64,000 nt of DNA from Acidimicrobiia bacterium (GCA_023264995.1 JAHFUR010000006.1:62001-126000); one strand, 5' to 3'; counted from the first letter of the stretch, positions 27,278-36,325 are shown. Notes: generated from the sequence alone by a model not told the origin. Translations and numbers: made by a program.

Positions 27278-28372
27278 ATGATCCGCCTGGAGGGACTGAC
27301 CAAGCGGTGGGACAACGGCCAGGTTGCGGTCGACGCCCTCGACCTCGAGGTGGGCCGGGGCGAGATCACCGTGCTCGTCGGGCCGTCGGGCTGCGGGAAG
27401 ACGACGACGCTCCGGATGGTCAACCGGCTGGTCGAGCCCACGGCCGGGCGGGTCATCATCGACGGCGACGACGTCACCCGCTCCGACCCGGTGGAGCTGC
27501 GCCGGCGCATCGGCTACGTCATCCAGCACGTCGGCCTGTTCCCGCACCTCGACGTCGCCGCCAACGTGGCCACCGTCCCCCGCCTGCTCGGGTGGGACCG
27601 GCCGCGGATCCGCCGGCGGGTCGACGAGCTGCTCGAACTGGTCGGCCTCGAGCCCGACGTCTACCGGCGCCGGTACCCCCACCAGCTCTCCGGCGGGCAG
27701 CGCCAGCGGGTCGGGGTGGCCCGGGCCCTCGGGGTCGACCCCCCGGTCCTCCTGATGGACGAGCCGTTCGGTGCCATCGACCCCATCACCCGCGACCGCC
27801 TGCAGGGCGAGTTCCTCCGCCTCCAGGCCGAGGTGGGCAAGACGGTGGTGTTCGTCACCCACGACATCGACGAGGCCGTGCGCCTGGGCGATCGCATCGC
27901 CGTGTTGCGCGAGGGTGGCGTCCTCGAGCAGTACGCCTCGCCGGCCGACGTGCTGGGCCGGCCGGCGTCGCCGTTCGTCGCCGGGTTTGTCGGTGGTGAC
28001 CGCGGCCTCAAGCGGCTTGGCGTCGTGCCCGTCGACCTCGGCCGGCTCGAGCGGCCCCTGACGCTGGCCCCCGACGTGGCGCTGGCCGACGCGCGCGCCC
28101 TCGTGGGCGCGTCCACGGCCGCGGTGGTCGATGCCGACGGTTGGTTGGTGGGGGAGCTGTGGGCCGCCGACGCCGGCGGCGAGGGGACGGTGGCCGACCG
28201 GTGCCGCCCGGTGACCTCCGTCGTGGGACCGACCGCCACCCTGAAGGAGGTCACCAGCGCCCTCCTGCTCTCCGACTCGGGTTGGGTGGCCGTGGTCGAC
28301 GACGGTCGCCTGCTGGGCGTGCTCACGCCGGAGGCCGTCCACGCCGCGGCCCGGCGGGCCGCCGGCGGGTGA
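27278..28372 (+). CDS. Osmolyte ABC transporter ATP-binding protein with CBS-like tail
   Basis: The 364-residue ATPase has Walker A GPSGCGKTTTL, signature LSGGQRQRVGVARAL, Walker B VLLMDEPFGAIDP and the switch His in VFVTHDIDEA. Residues after about 245 form a CBS-pair-like region (TSALLLSDSGWVAVVDDGRLLGVL) as in OpuCA, where it senses ionic strength. It is divergent from the permease genes with only about 22 bases between starts, so both promoters must overlap coding DNA. Confidence 0.9.
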   Translation: MIRLEGLTKRWDNGQVAVDALDLEVGRGEITVLVGPSGCGKTTTLRMVNRLVEPTAGRVIIDGDDVTRSDPVELRRRIGYVIQHVGLFPHLDVAANVATVPRLLGWDRPRIRRRVDELLELVGLEPDVYRRRYPHQLSGGQRQRVGVARALGVDPPVLLMDEPFGAIDPITRDRLQGEFLRLQAEVGKTVVFVTHDIDEAVRLGDRIAVLREGGVLEQYASPADVLGRPASPFVAGFVGGDRGLKRLGVVPVDLGRLERPLTLAPDVALADARALVGASTAAVVDADGWLVGELWAADAGGEGTVADRCRPVTSVVGPTATLKEVTSALLLSDSGWVAVVDDGRLLGVLTPEAVHAAARRAAGG

Positions 28373-28389
28373 GCGGCTACCCTCCGGCC

Positions 28390-29220
28390 ATGGCTGACTT
28401 GCAGGCCCAGATCACCGAGCTGTGGGAGCGGCGGACCGAGCTCACCCCGGCCGATCACGACGCCCTGGCCGTGGTCCGCGAGGTGGTCGCCCTGCTCGAC
28501 TGCGGTGAGGCCCGGGTGGCCGAGGTCGACCCGGCGAGCGGCCAGGTGGTCGTCCACATCTGGCTGAAGCAGGCCATCCTTCTCCTGTTCCGGCTGTCGG
28601 AGCTGGAGACGATGGAGATCGGCCCGTTCGAGTTCGCCGACCGCATCCCGCTCAAGCGGGGGTGGGCCGAGGCCGGCGTGCGGGTCGTGCCCGGGGCGTC
28701 GGCGCGCTGGGGGTCCTTCGTCGACCGGGGTGCCGTCCTGATGCCCAGCTATGTCAACATCGGCGCCCGGGTCGGCGCCGGCACCATGGTGGACACGTGG
28801 GCCACGGTCGGCTCGTGTGCCCAGGTCGGCGAGCGGGTCCACCTCTCCGGTGGCGTCGGCATCGGCGGTGTGCTCGAGCCGCCTCAGGCCGCGCCGGTGA
28901 TCATCGGCGACGACTGCCTGGTCGGGAGCCGGTGCATGGTCACCGAAGGAGCGCGGGTGGGCCAGGGGTCGGTGCTGGGCGCCGGCCTGATCCTGTCCCG
29001 GTCGATCCCGGTCATCGACGCCGAGACCGGCGAGGAGCTGGGCCGGGGCGAGATCCCGCCGTGGAGCGTGGCCGTCACCGCCACCCGGCCCCGCACCTAC
29101 CCGGGCGGCCAGTTCGGCCTGCCGTGCGCACTGGTGATCCGCCGGCTCCCCGAGGGCGAGCGCCACGACAAGGGCCAGCTCGAGGACCTCCTCCGCCAGC
29201 ACGGCGTGTCCGGCGCGTGA
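28390..29220 (+). CDS. dapD: Tetrahydrodipicolinate N-succinyltransferase
   Basis: DapD makes N-succinyl-2-amino-6-ketopimelate in the lysine/DAP pathway. The 276-residue protein has left-handed beta-helix hexapeptide repeats (SYVNIGARVGAGTMVDTWA, ATVGSCAQVGERVHLSGGVG, VIIGDDCLVGSRCMV) and a C-terminal cap. ATG 28390 lies 17 bases after the ATPase stop. dapE begins one base after its stop. Confidence 0.94.
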   Translation: MADLQAQITELWERRTELTPADHDALAVVREVVALLDCGEARVAEVDPASGQVVVHIWLKQAILLLFRLSELETMEIGPFEFADRIPLKRGWAEAGVRVVPGASARWGSFVDRGAVLMPSYVNIGARVGAGTMVDTWATVGSCAQVGERVHLSGGVGIGGVLEPPQAAPVIIGDDCLVGSRCMVTEGARVGQGSVLGAGLILSRSIPVIDAETGEELGRGEIPPWSVAVTATRPRTYPGGQFGLPCALVIRRLPEGERHDKGQLEDLLRQHGVSGA

Positions 29221-29221
29221 G

Positions 29222-30271
29222 GTGGCCGACCTTCTCAAGCTGACGGCGGCGCTGGTCGATATCCCCTCCGTGAGCCATGACGAGGGGGCGATCACCGACC
29301 ACCTGCAGGCCGTCCTCGAGGCGGTGCCGTGGCTCTCGGTCACCCGCGTCGGCGAGAACCTGGTGGCCCGCACCTCGCTGGGCAGGTCGACGCGGCTGCT
29401 GCTGGCCGGCCACACCGACACGGTGCCGGCCAATGGGAACGAGACGGCCCGCATCGAGGGCGACGTCCTCTGGGGCCTCGGCGCGTGCGACATGAAGGGC
29501 GGCGTGGCCGTCCTGGCCGAGCTGGCCTGCACCGTGGCCGAGCCCGCGGTCGACACCACCTACGTCTTCTACGAGTGCGAGGAGGTCGACGCCCGGTTCA
29601 ACGGGATCGAGCGCCTCTTCCGCGAGCGCCCGGACCTGGTCGAGGCGGACGCCGCCCTGCTGGCCGAACCCACCTCGGCCCGCGTCGAGGCCGGTTGCCA
29701 GGGCACCATGCGCGTCGAGGTCACCATGCACGGGGAGCGGGCCCACACCGCCCGGGCCTGGCTCGGGCGCAATGCCATCCACCGGCTGGCGCCGGTGCTG
29801 GCGTCGGTCGCCGCCTACGAGGGCCGGCAGGTCACCATCGACGGCTGCCACTTCCGTGAGGGCCTCCAGGTCGTGCGGGTCACCGGCGGGGTGGCCAACA
29901 ACGTCGTGCCCGACCGGGCGTCGGTCACCCTCAACCACCGCTTTGCCCCGGACCGCTCGCCGGCGGAGGCCGAGGCCCACGTCCGCGCCGTCGTGGGCGA
30001 GGTCGACAGCTTCGAGGTGACCGACATGGCCCCGGCCGCCCTGCCGTCGCTCGGGCACCCGCTCCTCCAGGCCGTCCTCGGCGCCGCCGGGGGAGTGGCC
30101 GACGGGAAGCTGGGCTGGACCGACGTGGCCCGGTTCGCCGCCCGGGGCGTGCCGGCGACCAACTTCGGCCCAGGCGACCCGGGACTGGCCCACAGCGCCG
30201 GCGAGATGGTCACCCGTGCCGACCTCGACACGGTCTACGGCGCCCTGCGGTCGGTCCTCGAGCAGGGGTGA
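29222..30271 (+). CDS. dapE: Succinyl-diaminopimelate desuccinylase
   Basis: A di-zinc M20 amidohydrolase of 349 residues. Metal ligands are visible as LAGHTDTVPAN, CDMKGG, YECEEVD, LAEPTSAR and the late LAHSAGE. It releases LL-diaminopimelate, the substrate of DapF. GTG 29222 immediately follows dapD, and its stop overlaps the subtilase GTG as GTGA. Confidence 0.93.
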   Translation: MADLLKLTAALVDIPSVSHDEGAITDHLQAVLEAVPWLSVTRVGENLVARTSLGRSTRLLLAGHTDTVPANGNETARIEGDVLWGLGACDMKGGVAVLAELACTVAEPAVDTTYVFYECEEVDARFNGIERLFRERPDLVEADAALLAEPTSARVEAGCQGTMRVEVTMHGERAHTARAWLGRNAIHRLAPVLASVAAYEGRQVTIDGCHFREGLQVVRVTGGVANNVVPDRASVTLNHRFAPDRSPAEAEAHVRAVVGEVDSFEVTDMAPAALPSLGHPLLQAVLGAAGGVADGKLGWTDVARFAARGVPATNFGPGDPGLAHSAGEMVTRADLDTVYGALRSVLEQG

Positions 30272-31563
30272 GGGCCGTGCGTCGCCTCTTGGTCGTGGGC
30301 CTGTCCGTGGTGGCCCTGGTGGCCCCGCTGGCCGGGCGGGCGTCGGCCACCAACGACACCTACTTCGCCCGGCAGTGGGCCCTGACCCAGATCGGCGCGC
30401 CGCAGGCCTGGACCCGTTCCACCGGCGGCGGCATCACCATCGGCATCGTCGACACCGGCGTGGACCTGACCCACCCCGACCTGGCCGGGAAGGTGCAGGC
30501 GTCGGCCGACTGTGTCGGCCACGCGTGCATCGCCGGCGCCGGCCAGGACACCCACGGCCACGGGACGATCGTCAGCGGCATCGCCGCCGCCGTGACCGGC
30601 AACGGGAAGGGCGTGGCCGGGGTCGCTCCCGACGCCCGGCTCGTGGTGGCCAAGGTCCTGAACTCCGCCGGCGAGGGCCGGGTCGAGGACATCAACAACG
30701 GCATCCGCTGGGTGGTGGACAACGGGGCCCGGGTGGTGAACCTGAGCGTCGGCGACCCCAACTTCCTCATCTCGAGCGTGGTCGGCACGCCCCTGCGCAG
30801 TGGCATCGAGTACGCCTGGAGCAAGGGGGCCGTCCCCGTCCTGGCGTCGGGCAACTACGCCACCGGGGTGGGCGACCTGGGCACCGAGAACTACGGCGCC
30901 ATCAACGCCTTGGTGGTCGGGGCCACCGACCGGGCCGGCAACGTGCCGTCCTATTCGAGCGCGGTCGGCAACGCCAAGTGGGGCCTGGTGGCTCCCGGGG
31001 GCGCCGGCTCCGGCGGGGCCGACAGCAACGTGATCTCCACCTTCCCCATCGCCTCCGGCGGCAGCGGGTACGCCTCGGCGGCCGGGACCTCGATGGCCGC
31101 CCCCCATGTGGCCGGCGCCGTCGCCCTGCTCCTGGCCCAGGGCCTGACCCCGTCGGCCGCCGTCGCCCGGCTGCTGGCCACGCTCGACAAGGTCGCCTGC
31201 GGCGCCGGCTGCCAGGGCCGGCTCAACGTGGCCACCGCGGTCGGGGCTGACCCGGCGGCGCCCACCACCACGGCCGCGCCGGCGCCGACGACCACGCGGG
31301 CCCCCAGCGTGCCCCGTACCACCGTGCCCCGGCCGACCACCACCACCACGGCCCGACCGGCAGTGGTCACGACGACGACCACTTCGACCGTGCCGCCCCG
31401 GTCGGCACAGTCGGCGCAGCCCCCCGAGCTGGCTCTGCCAGTCCCGGTGCCCGTCGGCAACCCGCCGGGCCGCAACCCCATCGTGATCGGGCTGGCGGTC
31501 GGGATGATGGCGCTGGCCGGCTCGGCCGTGGGCGCCACCGCCGTGCGCCGGCTCAGGTCCTGA
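30268..31563 (+). CDS. Membrane-anchored subtilisin-like serine protease
   Basis: 431 residues. A signal peptide ends near ASA-T at residue 27. The S8 triad is Asp62 (GIVDTGVDLTHPDL), His98 (DTHGHGT) and Ser275 (AAGTSMAAPHVAG). After residue 325 comes a Thr/Pro-rich linker and then one C-terminal membrane helix (PIVIGLAVGMMALAGSAVGATAV), a mycosin-like layout, but no ESX genes are here. GTG 30268 overlaps dapE; GTG 30277 is possible. It probably cleaves proteins at the cell surface. Confidence 0.9.
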   Translation: MRAVRRLLVVGLSVVALVAPLAGRASATNDTYFARQWALTQIGAPQAWTRSTGGGITIGIVDTGVDLTHPDLAGKVQASADCVGHACIAGAGQDTHGHGTIVSGIAAAVTGNGKGVAGVAPDARLVVAKVLNSAGEGRVEDINNGIRWVVDNGARVVNLSVGDPNFLISSVVGTPLRSGIEYAWSKGAVPVLASGNYATGVGDLGTENYGAINALVVGATDRAGNVPSYSSAVGNAKWGLVAPGGAGSGGADSNVISTFPIASGGSGYASAAGTSMAAPHVAGAVALLLAQGLTPSAAVARLLATLDKVACGAGCQGRLNVATAVGADPAAPTTTAAPAPTTTRAPSVPRTTVPRPTTTTTARPAVVTTTTTSTVPPRSAQSAQPPELALPVPVPVGNPPGRNPIVIGLAVGMMALAGSAVGATAVRRLRS

Positions 31564-31569
31564 GGGCCC

Positions 31570-32199
31570 TCACAGCCTGCGGACCACCGTGACGACCTTG
31601 CCGTAGATCGTGACGTCGGCCGCGTCGAACTCCATCGGGGCGAGACGGGTGTTGGCGGGCACGAGGACGACCTTGTTGCCCTTGCGGGTGAAGGTCTTGA
31701 CCGTGCCCTCCTCACCGGGGATGCCGGCGACCACCACATCGCCCTTGCGGACCTCGGCCTCTTGGCGCACGACGACATAGTCACCATCGAGGATGCCGGC
31801 ATCGATCATGGAGTCCCCCCGGACCCGCACCATGAACACGGGCCCGTCACCGGTGAAGTCGGCGGGCAGGGGGAGCAGCTCCTCCACGTTCTCCTGGGCC
31901 AGCACGTCGGTGCCGGCGGCCACATCGCCCACCAGGGGGATGTGGCGAGCGGGCCGGCGCTCCCCCGAGGCGCCCGAGCCAGGGTCGTACCGCACTTCGA
32001 TGGCCCGGGGCTTGGTGGGGTCGCGCCGGAGGTACCCGAGCCGCTGCAGGCTGGCCAGGTGGGCGTGGACGGTGGACGTGGAGGTGAGGCCAACGGCCTC
32101 ACCGATCTCGCGCACGGACGGCGGGTAGCCACGGTCACGGGTCTCGGACTCGATGAAGTTGAGGATCCCGCGCTGGCGTTCGGTCAGGTTGGAGGTCAC
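31570..32199 (-). CDS. lexA: SOS repressor LexA
   Basis: 209 residues: winged-helix N-terminus (TERQRGILNFIES, GYPPSVREIGEAVGLTSTSTVHAHL) and a peptidase S24 C-terminus with the Ala-Gly cleavage site in GDVAAGTDV, the Ser in VRGDSMIDAGI and the Lys in GTVKTFTRKG. RecA filaments trigger self-cleavage. GTG 32199 gives the usual LTERQR start; GTG 32208 is also possible. LexA boxes lie in its own upstream region, so it is autoregulated. Confidence 0.95.
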   Translation of the reverse strand: MTSNLTERQRGILNFIESETRDRGYPPSVREIGEAVGLTSTSTVHAHLASLQRLGYLRRDPTKPRAIEVRYDPGSGASGERRPARHIPLVGDVAAGTDVLAQENVEELLPLPADFTGDGPVFMVRVRGDSMIDAGILDGDYVVVRQEAEVRKGDVVVAGIPGEEGTVKTFTRKGNKVVLVPANTRLAPMEFDAADVTIYGKVVTVVRRL

Positions 32200-32232
32200 G
32201 AGGGACACGATAGGGCGCGCCGGGGCGGGATG

Positions 32233-32311
32233 CAAACATATGTTCGGCAAAATCCTTGACCTCGAACGAACGTTCGTGGTTGAGTAGCGGCCGGGAACGA
32301 ACACCCGTTCC
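32233..32311. promoter_or_regulatory. Three LexA (SOS) boxes between lexA and the LysM gene
   Basis: The actinobacterial box is CGAAC-N4-GTTCG. Here the sites are 32233-32246 (CAAACATATGTTCG, one mismatch), 32263-32276 (CGAACGAACGTTCG, perfect) and 32298-32311 (CGAACACCCGTTCC, one mismatch). Centres are 30 and 35 bases apart, about three helical turns. The first is nearest lexA, the others nearest the LysM gene at 32344. Confidence 0.85.
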
Positions 32312-32343
32312 CGATCCGAGGCTCCCCCAGGAGGGCATGCGTC

Positions 32344-32727
32344 ATGACCGCGGTCGCTCATGCTTCGCCGGCGGACTTCCGCCAACTCGCGCGTGTGCGC
32401 TCCGTCCCGACCACCCACTTGCCGCCGGCCCGTGCTCATTCCGAGGCGGTGTACCGCCGGAGGCGGGCGCTCGCCTTGGTCGTGGCCGCCGGCGTGGCGG
32501 TGGCCCTCATGTTCGCCTTGCACGCCCTGCGCTCCACCGTGCCCGTCGTCGCGGCCCCGGCGGCGGCCGGCGTGTACGTCGTCCAGCCGGGGGACACGTT
32601 CTGGGATATCGCCCGGCGGCTCCAGCCGTCCGGTGATCCGCGTCCCCTGGTCACCCGGCTGGTCGCGGCCCACGGCAGCCCGCTGCTCGTTCCCGGCGAG
32701 CACCTCGTGCTGCCCGCCGCGGCCTGA
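32344..32727 (+). CDS. SOS-linked LysM membrane protein (ChiZ/YneA-like division inhibitor)
   Basis: 127 residues: cytoplasmic N-terminus, one membrane helix (ALALVVAAGVAVALMFALHAL) and an extracellular LysM domain (VYVVQPGDTFWDIARRL to VPGEHLVLP). In mycobacteria Rv2719c (ChiZ) occupies the same place between lexA and nrdR and halts division on DNA damage; the same role here is inferred from layout and the LexA boxes. ATG 32344 has AGGAGGG just upstream. Confidence 0.85.
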   Translation: MTAVAHASPADFRQLARVRSVPTTHLPPARAHSEAVYRRRRALALVVAAGVAVALMFALHALRSTVPVVAAPAAAGVYVVQPGDTFWDIARRLQPSGDPRPLVTRLVAAHGSPLLVPGEHLVLPAAA

Positions 32728-32797
32728 CCCGGGCCCCGGTCGGCACGGGGCGGGCACCGGTCGGAACTCTGTGACGGGCGCCGGGTACCGTCGTGGC

Positions 32798-33280
32798 ATG
32801 CGTTGCCCTGCCTGCACGAGCCTCGACGACAAGGTCGTCGACTCGCGCCTGGCCGACGACGGCGTGGCCATCCGCCGGCGCCGCGAGTGCCTCGGGTGCG
32901 GCCGGCGGTTCACGACCTTCGAGCGGGTCGAGGAGGTCGCCTTGGTAGTGGTCAAGCGTTCGGGGCTCCGGGAACCGTTCCGCAAGAGCAAGATCGTGGC
33001 CGGGGTCCGTGCCGCGGCCAAGAACCGGCCGGTCGGCTCCGAGCGGCTCGAGAGCCTGGCCGGCGATGTCGAGGAGTCCCTGCGGCTGGAGGGCTCCGAG
33101 GTCAGTAGCGCCCGGGTGGGTGCCATCGTGCTGGAACGCCTGCGGGCGCTCGACGAGGTGGCCTACGTCCGGTTTGCAAGCGTGTACAAGGGTTTCGACG
33201 ACCCGGGCGACTTCGAGCGCGAGGTGCTGGCCCTGGCCCAGAACGACCTTCCCATACCCTCGCCCCCGCCGGCTGACTGA
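32798..33280 (+). CDS. nrdR: Transcriptional repressor NrdR
   Basis: 160 residues. N-terminal zinc ribbon MRCPACTS and CLGCGRRFTTFER (four Cys), followed by an ATP-cone domain (VVKRSGLREPFRKSKIVAGV, ARVGAIVLERL, AYVRFASVYKGF). NrdR senses ATP/dATP and represses ribonucleotide reductase genes; the adjacent nrdJ has a matching NrdR box. A hairpin follows the stop. Confidence 0.95.
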   Translation: MRCPACTSLDDKVVDSRLADDGVAIRRRRECLGCGRRFTTFERVEEVALVVVKRSGLREPFRKSKIVAGVRAAAKNRPVGSERLESLAGDVEESLRLEGSEVSSARVGAIVLERLRALDEVAYVRFASVYKGFDDPGDFEREVLALAQNDLPIPSPPPAD

Positions 33281-33298
33281 GCCCACAGGGTCGCTCCA

Positions 33299-33317
33299 CA
33301 GGCCGTCCACAGGCCTG
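33299..33317 (+). terminator. Hairpin after nrdR
   Basis: CAGGCC at 33299-33304 pairs perfectly with GGCCTG at 33312-33317 over a seven-base loop, 19 bases after the nrdR stop. Short stem, so only moderately convincing. Confidence 0.45.
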
Positions 33318-33352
33318 GCCCCCTCCGGTTCGGGAAGCGCAGCGCACGGGTG

Positions 33353-33381
33353 TTGACACGGTAGAATGACGGTGATGTAAT
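33353..33381 (+). promoter_or_regulatory. nrdJ promoter
   Basis: TTGACA at 33353-33358 and TGTAAT at 33376-33381 with a 17-base spacer, the best housekeeping-type promoter match in the window. Predicted start is near 33388, giving a leader of about 105 bases before the nrdJ ATG. Confidence 0.7.
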
Positions 33382-33413
33382 TCCTTCCCCTGGGGGCGGA
33401 GACGGGCGGCCAC

Positions 33414-33427
33414 CACAACATCTTGTG
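33414..33427 (+). promoter_or_regulatory. NrdR box upstream of nrdJ
   Basis: CACAACATCTTGTG is an inverted repeat (CACAA and TTGTG around CATC) that fits the NrdR box pattern ACAC..AtAT..GTGT. It lies about 26-40 bases downstream of the predicted start of transcription, so repression would act as a roadblock. Only one box is clear; usually two are found. Confidence 0.65.
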
Positions 33428-33492
33428 TTCTGTGGATGTTGGAGCCGCGTCGTGCGCGTCCTCAACCGATTTCGACAGGGAGGCAATGCCGT

Positions 33493-36234
33493 ATGGCGAT
33501 GGCGCCGGAGCAGACGGGGATCGGCATCCGCCGGCACTTCACCACCGAGGGGGTCGACCCCTACGAAGAGGTCGTCTGGGAGCGGCGGGACGCCCGCATC
33601 ACCAACTACCGCGATGGGGTGGTGGCGTTCGAGCAGCTCGGCGTGGAGTTCCCCACCGGCTGGTCGCTGAACGCGGCCAACATCGTCTCCCAGAAGTACT
33701 TCCGGGGCTCGCCCGGCTCGCCCACCCGGGAGCAGTCGCTGCGCCAAGTGATCGACCGGGTGGTCGACACCATCACGGCCTGGGGCGTCAAGGACGGCTA
33801 CTTCGTCGACGACACCGAGGCCGAGGCCTTCCGGGCCGAGCTCAAGCACCTAGTCGTCCACCAGAAGGCGGCCTTCAACTCACCGGTCTGGTTCAACATC
33901 GGTGTCCGGGGCGAGCCGCAGCAGGCGTCGGCGTGCTTCATCCTCGCCGTCGACGACACGATGCAGTCCATCCTCAACTGGTACGTCGAGGAGGGCACGA
34001 TCTTCAAGGGCGGCTCGGGCTCGGGCATCAACCTGTCCAACATCCGGTCGTCGTACGAGTTCCTCAAGGGGGGCGGCACCGCGTCGGGGCCGGTGAGCTT
34101 CATGCGGGGGGCCGACGCCTCGGCCGGCACCATCAAGTCGGGTGGCAAGACCCGGCGCGCCGCAAAGATGGTGATCCTCAATGCCGACCACCCCGACATC
34201 GAGGACTTCATCTGGTGCAAGGCCATCGAGGAGCGCAAGGCCCGCGTCCTGCGCGACGCCGGCTTCGACATGGATCTCGACGGTAAGGACAGCCACTCCA
34301 CCCAGTACCAGAACGCCAACAACTCGGTGCGGGTCACCGACGAGTTCATGCAGGCCGTGGTCGACGACGCCGACTGGCACCTCCGGGCGGTCAAGACCGG
34401 CGAGCCCCTCCGCACCGTCAAGGCCCGCCAGCTGTTCCGCCAGATCGCCGAGGCCACCTGGGAGTGCGCCGACCCGGGTATGCAGTTCGACACCACCATC
34501 AACCGCTGGCACACCGCGTCCAACACCGGGCGCATCAACGGGTCCAACCCGTGCAGCGAGTACATGCACCTCGACAACTCGGCGTGCAACCTGGCCAGCC
34601 TCAACCTGCTCAAGTTCCTGAACGACGACAGCACCTTCGATGTCGACGGGTTCAAGTCGGCGGTCGAGGTCGTCTTCACGGCCCAGGAGATCCTGGTCGG
34701 CAACGCCGACTACCCCACGGAGAAGATCGGCGAGAACGCCCGCCGCTTCCGTCAGCTCGGCCTGGGCTACGCCAACCTCGGCGCCATGCTCATGGCCCTC
34801 GGCATCGCCTACGACTCCGATGCCGGCCGCACCTGGGCCGCGTCGATCACGTCGCTCATGACCGGGCACGCCTACGCCACATCAGCCCGCACCGCGGCCC
34901 GCATGGGCCCCTTCGCCGGCTACAGCGAGAACCGCGAGCCCATGAACCGGGTGCTGCGCATGCACCGGGACGAAGCGGCCCGGATCGACGACAGCCTGGC
35001 CACCCGCGAGCTGGTCAGCGCCGCCCAGGAGGCGTGGGACGACGCGGTCGAGTGGGCCGACGAGTGGGGCGTCCGCAACGCCCAGGCCAGCGTGCTGGCG
35101 CCCACGGGCACCATCGGCCTGATGATGGACTGTGACACCACCGGCATCGAGCCCGACCTGGGCCTGTGCAAGACCAAGAAGCTGGTCGGTGGCGGCACCA
35201 TGTCCATCGTCAACCAGACCGTGCCCCGCGCCTTGCGCCGGCTGGGCTACTCGCCTCGCCAGGTCGACGACATCATCGCCTACATCGACGAGCACAAGAC
35301 CATCCTGGGCGCCCCCCACATCGCTGCCGAACACCTCGACGTGTTCGCCTGCTCCATGGGCGACAACGTGATCCACTACCTGGGCCACGTGCGGATGATG
35401 GCCGCGGTCCAGCCCTGGATCAGCGGCGCCATATCGAAGACCATCAATATGCCCGAGTCGGCCACCGTCGAGGAGATGGAGCAGCTCCACATCGACGCCT
35501 GGCGCATGGGCCTGAAGGCCGTCGCCGTCTACCGCGACAACTGCAAGGTGGCCCAGCCGCTCTCCACGACCAAGAAGGCGGGGGCCGCAGCGGCGCCGGC
35601 GGTCCAGCCGGTGTACGTGAAGCAGCCCGAGCGCGAGCGGCTGCCCCGCATGCGCAGCTCCAAGACCTTCTCCTTCCGGGTGGCCGATTGCCACGGGTAC
35701 GTCACCGTCGGCCAGTACGACGACGGTCGGCCCGGGGAGATCTTCCTCCGGGTGGCCAAGCAGGGCTCGACCCTGGCCGGGATCATGGATGCGTTCGCCA
35801 TCTCGGTCAGCCACGGCCTGCAGTACGGCGTGCCCCTGCGGGCCTTCGTGGACATGTACACCAACATGCGCTTCGAGCCCGCGGGCATCACTGACGACGC
35901 CGAGATCCGCTTCGCCAGTTCGTTGGTCGACTACATCTTCCGCCGGCTGGCCGTGGAGTACCTCTCGGCCGATGAGCGGGCCGACCTGGGCATCCTCACC
36001 GTCGAGGAGCGCATGCAGCCCACGCTGCCCGGCGTCGAGGAGCAGGCCACGCCCACCAGCACCGGGTCCGACGTCCTCCCCGACCCCGCCGCCCACCGGG
36101 CACCGGCGTCGGCGGCGGCCAGCACGCCCGCCGCGTCCGATGCCCCGTACTGCTACGTCTGCGGAGTGGTCATGCAGCGGGCCGGCGCCTGCTTTGTGTG
36201 CAGCGGCTGCGGGACGACGAGCGGCTGTTCCTGA
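33493..36234 (+). CDS. nrdJ: Vitamin B12-dependent (class II) ribonucleotide reductase NrdJ
   Basis: The 913-residue protein reduces ribonucleotides with adenosylcobalamin, independent of oxygen. Seen: FNSPVWFNIG, ACFILAVDDTMQSI, FKGGSGSGINLSNIR, the active-site NPCSEYMHLDNSACNLASLNL, VLAPTGTIG and a C-terminal Cys-rich tail (CYVCG, CFVCSGCG) for thiol re-reduction. ATG 33493 has GGGAGG upstream. Placement next to nrdR and the NrdR box indicates control by dATP levels. No class I genes are in the window. Confidence 0.96.
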   Translation: MAMAPEQTGIGIRRHFTTEGVDPYEEVVWERRDARITNYRDGVVAFEQLGVEFPTGWSLNAANIVSQKYFRGSPGSPTREQSLRQVIDRVVDTITAWGVKDGYFVDDTEAEAFRAELKHLVVHQKAAFNSPVWFNIGVRGEPQQASACFILAVDDTMQSILNWYVEEGTIFKGGSGSGINLSNIRSSYEFLKGGGTASGPVSFMRGADASAGTIKSGGKTRRAAKMVILNADHPDIEDFIWCKAIEERKARVLRDAGFDMDLDGKDSHSTQYQNANNSVRVTDEFMQAVVDDADWHLRAVKTGEPLRTVKARQLFRQIAEATWECADPGMQFDTTINRWHTASNTGRINGSNPCSEYMHLDNSACNLASLNLLKFLNDDSTFDVDGFKSAVEVVFTAQEILVGNADYPTEKIGENARRFRQLGLGYANLGAMLMALGIAYDSDAGRTWAASITSLMTGHAYATSARTAARMGPFAGYSENREPMNRVLRMHRDEAARIDDSLATRELVSAAQEAWDDAVEWADEWGVRNAQASVLAPTGTIGLMMDCDTTGIEPDLGLCKTKKLVGGGTMSIVNQTVPRALRRLGYSPRQVDDIIAYIDEHKTILGAPHIAAEHLDVFACSMGDNVIHYLGHVRMMAAVQPWISGAISKTINMPESATVEEMEQLHIDAWRMGLKAVAVYRDNCKVAQPLSTTKKAGAAAAPAVQPVYVKQPERERLPRMRSSKTFSFRVADCHGYVTVGQYDDGRPGEIFLRVAKQGSTLAGIMDAFAISVSHGLQYGVPLRAFVDMYTNMRFEPAGITDDAEIRFASSLVDYIFRRLAVEYLSADERADLGILTVEERMQPTLPGVEEQATPTSTGSDVLPDPAAHRAPASAAASTPAASDAPYCYVCGVVMQRAGACFVCSGCGTTSGCS

Positions 36235-36325
36235 TGTTCGATCGGGTCGTCTTGAACCCCTGACGCCCGCATCCCGGCGAGAGAGGCTGCCAAGTGGGCC
36301 GGATCGCGATCGTGGTTGGGAGCAG

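Noticed and set aside
30268-31563. Mycosin of an ESX secretion system
   Set aside because: The layout fits mycosin, but no EccB, EccC, EccD or WXG100 genes are in the window.
33382-33492. Cobalamin riboswitch before the B12-dependent reductase
   Set aside because: The leader is only about 105 bases and no B12-box-like segment is visible; the NrdR box explains control.
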